NCBI RefSeq assembly: GCF_051014685.1
Contig: NW_027478878.1
Location: forward strand, 186,001-250,000
Length of the DNA stretch: 64,000 nucleotides
Source: Ptiloglossa arizonensis
Taxonomy: Eukaryota > Arthropoda > Insecta > Hymenoptera > Colletidae
Direction of reading: 5' to 3'
Shown piece by piece: positions 58,901 to 64,000 of the stretch. A program made the position numbers and the translations under genes. A model generated the notes under the pieces. It was not told the DNA's origin, searched no databases, and worked only from the letters and a program-made list of their open reading frames with translations. Each line of letters starts with the position of its first letter. The stretch's first letter is position 1.

Positions 58901-60771
58901 TATACGTTATACGTTATACGTTATGCGTTATACGTTATTCGTTATACGTTCTTCGTTACACGTTATACGTTATACGTTATGCGTTATACGATTTGCGTTA
59001 TTCGTTGTACGTTGTACGTTATACGTTATAGGTTATACGTTATACGTTATACGTTATACGTTATACGTTATTCGTTATACCTTATACGTTATACGTTATA
59101 CGTTATACGGTATACGATATACGTTATACGTTATACGTTATACGTTATCCGTTATACGTTATACGTTATACGTTATACGTTATACGTCATACGTTATACG
59201 TTATACTTTATACGTTATACGTTATACGATATACGTTATACATTATACGTTATACGTTATACGTCATAGGTTATACGTTATACGTTATTCTTTATGCGGT
59301 ATACGTTATACGATATACGTTATACGTTATACGGTATACGATATACGTTATGCGTTATACGTTTTACGTTATACGTTATACGTTATACGTTATACGTTAT
59401 ACGTTATACGTTATACGTTATACGTTATACGTTATACGTTATACGTTACATGTTATGCGTTATACGTTTTACGTTATTCGTTATACGTTCTTCGTTACAC
59501 GTTATACGTTATACGTTATGCGTTATACGTTTTACGTTATTCGTGATACGTCATACGTTATACGTCATACGGTATACGTTATACGTTATACGTTATACGT
59601 TACACGTTATACGTTATACGTTATACGTTATACGTTATACGTTATACGTTATACGTTATACGTTATACGTTATACGTTATACGTTATACGTTATACGTTA
59701 TACGTTATACGTCATACGTTATACGTTATACGTTATACGTTATACGTTATACGATATACGTTATACGTTATACGTTATACGTCATAGGTTATACGTTATA
59801 CGTTGTTCTTTATGCGTTATACGTTATACGATATACGTTATACGTTATACGGTATAAGTTCTTCGTTACACGTTATACGTTATACGTTATGCGTTATACG
59901 TTTTACGTTATTCGTTATACGTTATACGTTATACGTTATACGTTATACGTTTTACGATATACGTTATACGTTATACGTTCTACGTTATACGTTATACGTT
60001 ATACGTTATACGTTATGCGTTATACGTTTTTCGTTATTCGTGATACGTCATACGTTATACGTTATTCTTTATGCGGTATACGTTATACGATATACGTTAT
60101 ACGTTATACGGTATACGATATACGTTATGCGTTATACGTTTTACGTAATACGTTATACGTTATACGTTATACGTTATACGTTATACGTTATACGTTATAC
60201 GTTATACGTTATACGTTATACGTTATACGTTACATGTTATGCGTTATACGTTTTACGTTATTCGTTATACGTTCTTCGTTACACGTTATACGTTATACGT
60301 TATGCGTTATACGTTTTACGTTATTCGTGATACGTCATACGTTATACGTCATACGGTATACGTTATACGTTATACGTTATACGTTACACGTTATACGTTA
60401 TACGTTATACGTTATACGTTATACGTTATACGTTATACGTTATACGTTATACGTTATACGTTATACGTTATACGTTATACGTCATACGTTATACGTTATA
60501 CGTTATACGTTATACGTTATACGATATACGTTATACGTTATACGTTATACGTCATAGGTTATACGTTATACGTTATTCTTTATGCGTTATACGTTATACG
60601 ATATACGTTATACGTTATACGGTATAAGTTCTTCGTTACACGTTATACGTTATACGTTATGCGTTATACGTTTTACGTTATTCGTTATACGTTATACGTT
60701 ATACGTTATACGTTATACGTTATACGTTATACGTTATACGTTATACGTTATACGTTATACGTTATACGTTA
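55975..60771 (+). repeat. 4.4/4.8-kb tandem duplication, copy 2
   Basis: This copy carries an extra ~400-bp segment (about 56,790-57,240) that resembles 54,250-54,720 rather than the matching place in copy 1. The inserted length is 398 bp, 57 heptamers minus one base, because of the 6-nt unit at 57,016. From 57,251 on, the copy follows copy 1 with only scattered substitutions. Confidence 0.9.
57016..57021 (+). other. Single 6-nt unit: the only register shift found
   Basis: A CTTTATG unit has lost one T and reads CTTATG. Units start at positions equal to 1 modulo 7 before it and 0 modulo 7 after it, up to the window end. The parallel unit near 54,489-54,495 is intact. Because the loss is in a TTT run it could be a sequencing error. 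Confidence 0.9.
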
Positions 60772-60969
60772 TACGTTATACGTTATACGTTATACGTTAT
60801 ACGTTATACGTTATACGTTATACGTTATACGTTATACGTTATACGTTATACGTTATACGTTATACGTTATACGTTATACGTTATACGTTATACGTTATAC
60901 GTTATACGTTATACGTTATACGTTATACGTTATACGTTATACGTTATACGTTATACGTTATACGTTATA
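60683..60969 (+). repeat. Pure consensus run, 41 units
   Basis: This is 287 bp of perfect consensus at the right end of copy 2 of the 4.4/4.8-kb duplication, replacing the CGTTGTA/TGTTATA string found at the matching place in copy 1. Confidence 0.88.
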
Positions 60970-61110
60970 CGTTATGCGTTATACGTCATACGTTATACGT
61001 TATACGTTATACGATATACGTTATACGTTATTCGTTATACGTCCTTCGTTACACGTTATACGTTATACGTTATGCGTTATACGATTTGCGTTATTCGTTG
61101 TACGTTGTAC
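60970..61110 (+). repeat. Block repeated 1,428 bp downstream (CGTCCTT marker)
   Basis: A rare CGTCCTT unit occurs only here (61,040) and at 62,468, 1,428 bp apart (204 heptamers). The surrounding variants from 60,970 and 62,398 match, so the two sites are duplicates. Confidence 0.86.
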
Positions 61111-63017
61111 GTTATACGTTATACGATATACGTTATACGTTATACGTTATACGTTATACGTTATCCGTTATACGTTATACGTTATACGTTATACGTTATA
61201 CGTCATACGTTATACGTTATACGTTATACGTTATACGTTATACGATATACGTTATACGTTATACGTTATACGTCATAGGTTATACGTTATACGTTATTCT
61301 TTATGCGTTATACGTTATACGATATACGTTATACGTTATACGGTATAAGTTCTTCGTTACACGTTATACGTTATACGTTATGCGTTATACGTTTTACGTT
61401 ATTCGTTATACGTTATACGTTATACGTTATACGTTATACGTTATACGTTATACGTTATACGTTATACGTTATACGTTATGCGTTATACGTCATACGTTAT
61501 ACGTTATACGTTATACGTTATACGTTATACGTTATACGTTATACGTTATACGTTATACGTTATACGTTATGCGTTATACGTCATAGGTTATACGTTATAC
61601 GTTATTCTTTATGCGGTATACGTTATACGATATACGTTATACGTTATACGGTATACGATATACGTTATGCGTTATACGTTTTACGTTATACGTTATACGT
61701 TATACGTTATACGTTATACGTTATACGTTATACGTTATACGTTATGCGTTATACGTTATACGTTATACGTTATACGTTACATGTTATGCGTTATACGTTT
61801 TACGTTATTCGTTATACGTTCTTCGTTACACGTTATACGTTATACGTTATGCGTTATACGTTTTACGTTATTCGTGATACGTCATACGTTATACGTCATA
61901 CGGTATACGTTATACGTTATACGTTATACGTTACACGTTATACGTTATACGTTATACGTTATACGTTATACGTTATACGTTATACGTTATACGTTATACG
62001 TTATACGTTATACGTTATACGTTATACGTCATACGTTATACGTTATACGTTATACGTTATACGTTATACGATATACGTTATACGTTATACGTTATACGTC
62101 ATACGAAATATGTAATACGTAATACGTTTTACGTTATTCGTTATACGTTCTTCGTTACACGTTATACGTTATACGTTATGCGTTATACGTTTTACGTTAT
62201 TCGTGATACGTTATACGTTATACGTCATACGGTATACGTTATACGTTATACGTTATACGTTATACGTTATACGTTATACGTTATACGTTATACGTTATAC
62301 GTTATACGTTATACGTTATACGTTATACGTTATACGTTATACGTTATACGTTATACGTTATACGTTATACGTTATACGTTATACGTTATACGTTATACGT
62401 TATGCGTTATACGTCATACGTTATACGTTATACGTTATACGATATACGTTATACGTTATTCGTTATACGTCCTTCGTTACACGTTATACGTTATACGTTA
62501 TGCGTTATACGATTTGCGTTATTCGTTGTACGTTGTACGTTATACGTTATACGTTATACGTTATACGTTATACGTTATACGTAATACGTTATACGTTATA
62601 CGTTATACGTTATACGTTATACGTTATACGTTATACGTTATACGTTATACGTTATACGTTATACGTTATACGTTACACGTTATACGTTATACGTTATACG
62701 TTATACGTTATACGTTATACGTTATACGTTATACGTTATACGTTATACGTCATACGTTATACGTTATACGTTATACGTTATACGTTATACGATATACGTT
62801 ATACATTATACGTTATACGTTATACGTCATAGGTTATACGTTATACGTTATTCTTTATGCGGTATACGTTATACGATATACGTTATACGTTATACGGTAT
62901 ACGATATACGTTATGCGTTATACGTTTTACGTTATACGTTATACGTTATACGTTATACGTTATACGTTATACGTTATACGTTATACGTTATACGTTATAC
63001 GTTATACGTTATACGTT

Positions 63018-63360
63018 ACATGTTATGCGTTATACGTTTTACGTTATTCGTTATACGTTCTTCGTTGCACGTTATACGTTATACGTTATGCGTTATACGT
63101 TTTACGTTATTCGTGATACGTCATACGTTATACGTCATACGGTATACGTTATACGTTATACGTTATACGTTATACGTTATACGTTATACGTTATACGTTA
63201 TACGTTATACGTTACATGTTATGCGTTATACGTTTTACGTTATTCGTTATACGTTCTTCGTTGCACGTTATACGTTATACGTTATGCGTTATACGTTTTA
63301 CGTTATTCGTGATACGTCATACGTTATACGTCATACGGTATACGTTATACGTTATACGTT
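63018..63360 (+). repeat. 196-bp tandem duplication with private CGTTGCA unit
   Basis: The CGTTACA/TGTTATG string at 63,018 recurs 196 bp (28 heptamers) later at 63,214. Both copies carry a CGTTGCA unit (GC at 63,067 and 63,263) where all other members of this string read CGTTACA. The substitution therefore came before the local duplication. This is one of the youngest-looking events in the window. Confidence 0.9.
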
Positions 63361-63580
63361 ATACGTTACACGTTATACGTTATACGTTATACGTTATACG
63401 TTATACGTTATACGTTATACGTTATACGTTATACGTTATACGTTATACGTCATAGGTTATACGTTATACGTTATTCTTTATGCGTTATACGTTATACGAT
63501 ATACGTTATACGTTATACGGTATAAGTTCTTCGTTACACGTTATACGTTATACGTTATGCGTTATACGTTTTACGTTATT

Positions 63581-63846
63581 CGTTATACGTTATACGTTAT
63601 ACGTTATACGTTATACGTTATACGTTATACGTTATACGTTATACGTTATACGTTATACGTTATACGTTATACGTTATACGTTATACGTTATACGTTATAC
63701 GTTATACGTTATACGTTATACGTTATACGTTATACGTTATACGTTATACGTTATACGTTATACGTTATACGTTATACGTTATACGTTATACGTTATACGT
63801 TATACGTTATACGTTATACGTTATACGTTATACGTTATACGTTATA
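63581..63846 (+). repeat. Pure consensus run, 38 units
   Basis: This is 266 bp of unbroken consensus from after a CGTTATT unit to the CGTCATA unit at 63,847. Confidence 0.88.
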
Positions 63847-63910
63847 CGTCATACGAAATATGTAATACGTTATACGTTATACGTCATACGAAATATGTAA
63901 TACGTAATAC
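63847..63910 (+). repeat. 35-bp tandem duplication of the CGAAATA marker
   Basis: The CGTCATA, CGAAATA, TGTAATA string appears at 63,847 and again 35 bp (five heptamers) later. The second copy continues into CGTAATA and CGTTTTA as in other copies, while the first returns to consensus. Confidence 0.88.
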
Positions 63911-64000
63911 GTTTTACGTTATTCGTTATACGTTCTTCGTTACACGTTATACGTTATACGTTATGCGTTATACGTTTTACGTTATTCGTGATACGTTATA

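Larger units (their letters stand above)
1..64000 (+). repeat. Heptamer satellite array, unit CGTTATA (TATAACG)
   Basis: The whole window is a head-to-tail array of a 7-bp unit, about 9,140 copies, running past both window edges. Consensus CGTTATA has 2 of 7 G+C, one CpG, one ACGT palindrome across each unit junction, and TATAAC on the complement. All units share one orientation. Recurrent variants include CGATATA, CGTTTTA, CGTTATT, CTTTATG, CGTCATA, GGTTATA, CGGTATA, CGTTCTA, CGTTCTT, CGTTACA, CGTGATA, CGTAATA and CGCTATA. Units start at positions equal to 1 modulo 7 at all points checked up to 57,002. There is no G-run longer than two in the consensus, so it is not a classical telomere repeat. 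The function is unknown. Heterochromatic satellite DNA is the likeliest class, judged from length and homogeneity only. Confidence 0.99.
51171..64000 (+). repeat. Satellite region 7: CGAAATA-TGTAAGA marker class
   Basis: This region is marked by CGTCATA followed by CGAAATA and TGTAAGA (53,131, 53,859, 57,932, 58,660), later CGAAATA and TGTAATA (62,104, 63,855, 63,890). These look like regional relatives of the CGTATTA/TGTAACG and CGTAATA/TGTAATG markers. Two adjacent copies of a 4.4-4.8-kb block fill 51.57-60.77 kb. No gene is seen. Confidence 0.82.

Noticed and set aside
1..64000. Telomeric repeat
   Set aside because: The 7-bp length recalls plant-type TTTAGGG, but the unit has no G-run on either strand, and the array shows complex higher-order blocks rather than simple terminal addition.
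1..64000. Inverted repeats or array polarity switch
   Set aside because: I looked for runs of TATAACG on the + strand. Only isolated look-alikes such as TGTAACG occur, and they are in register with the forward array.
1..64000. Pattern is basecalling noise on a simple repeat
   Set aside because: Long-read noise would give frequent indels. Here non-heptamer indels are almost absent, and rare variants recur in the same order in distant blocks. Assembly-level duplication of true blocks is still possible.
1..64000. Tandem promoters from the TATAAC hexamers
   Set aside because: The hexamer is just part of the unit, there is no -35 element with correct spacing that is distinct from the repeat, and there is no downstream gene.

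Overview
The whole 64 kb window is one tandem satellite. Its unit is a 7-bp heptamer, CGTTATA on the + strand and TATAACG on the complement, with about 9,140 units. I find no credible gene, RNA gene, insertion sequence, CRISPR array, origin or terminator. Every unit points the same way, and I saw no inversion. The consensus is 2/7 G+C, with one CpG and one ACGT palindrome per unit. The + strand consensus has no stop codon in any frame, and all three frames encode the same heptapeptide, RYTLYVI. The - strand has a TAA in each frame every 21 nt. Long open frames are therefore a by-product of the repeat.

The register is kept almost perfectly. At every point I checked from position 1 to 57,002, heptamers start at positions equal to 1 modulo 7. 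A single 6-nt unit at 57,016-57,021 shifts the register by one base, and it stays shifted to the end. Substitutions are common, while indels other than multiples of 7 are nearly absent.

Variant heptamers are not scattered at random. They travel in fixed strings that build a nested higher-order structure. Approximate layout: 1-12,870, array with CGTCATT/GGTTATA and CGTTATT/CTTTATG variant pairs and duplicated blocks; 12,871-19,020, array with paired 140-bp modules, two very pure runs and three 112-bp divergent cassettes; 19,021-30,286, array with a 1.98-kb tandem duplication and three more 112-bp cassettes; 30,287-40,200, array dominated by a ~756-bp higher-order repeat; 40,201-48,999, a second copy of much of the 13-24 kb material, about 27 kb (later 24.1 kb) downstream, with the last two cassettes; 49,000-51,170, a short array related to 7-10.7 kb and to 30-40 kb; 51,171-64,000, two adjacent 4.4-4.8-kb copies followed by further related blocks.

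The organism cannot be assigned, because no conserved gene is present. Arrays of this length and type are usual for eukaryotic heterochromatin (centromeric, pericentromeric or B-chromosome-like). My unverified recollection is that short CGTTA-type heptamer arrays also occur in some Bacteroidota drafts, so a bacterial source is not excluded. The notable biology here is satellite evolution: strict 7-nt register, in-register gains and losses, and homogenised cassettes with regional subfamilies. It is not an encoded system.
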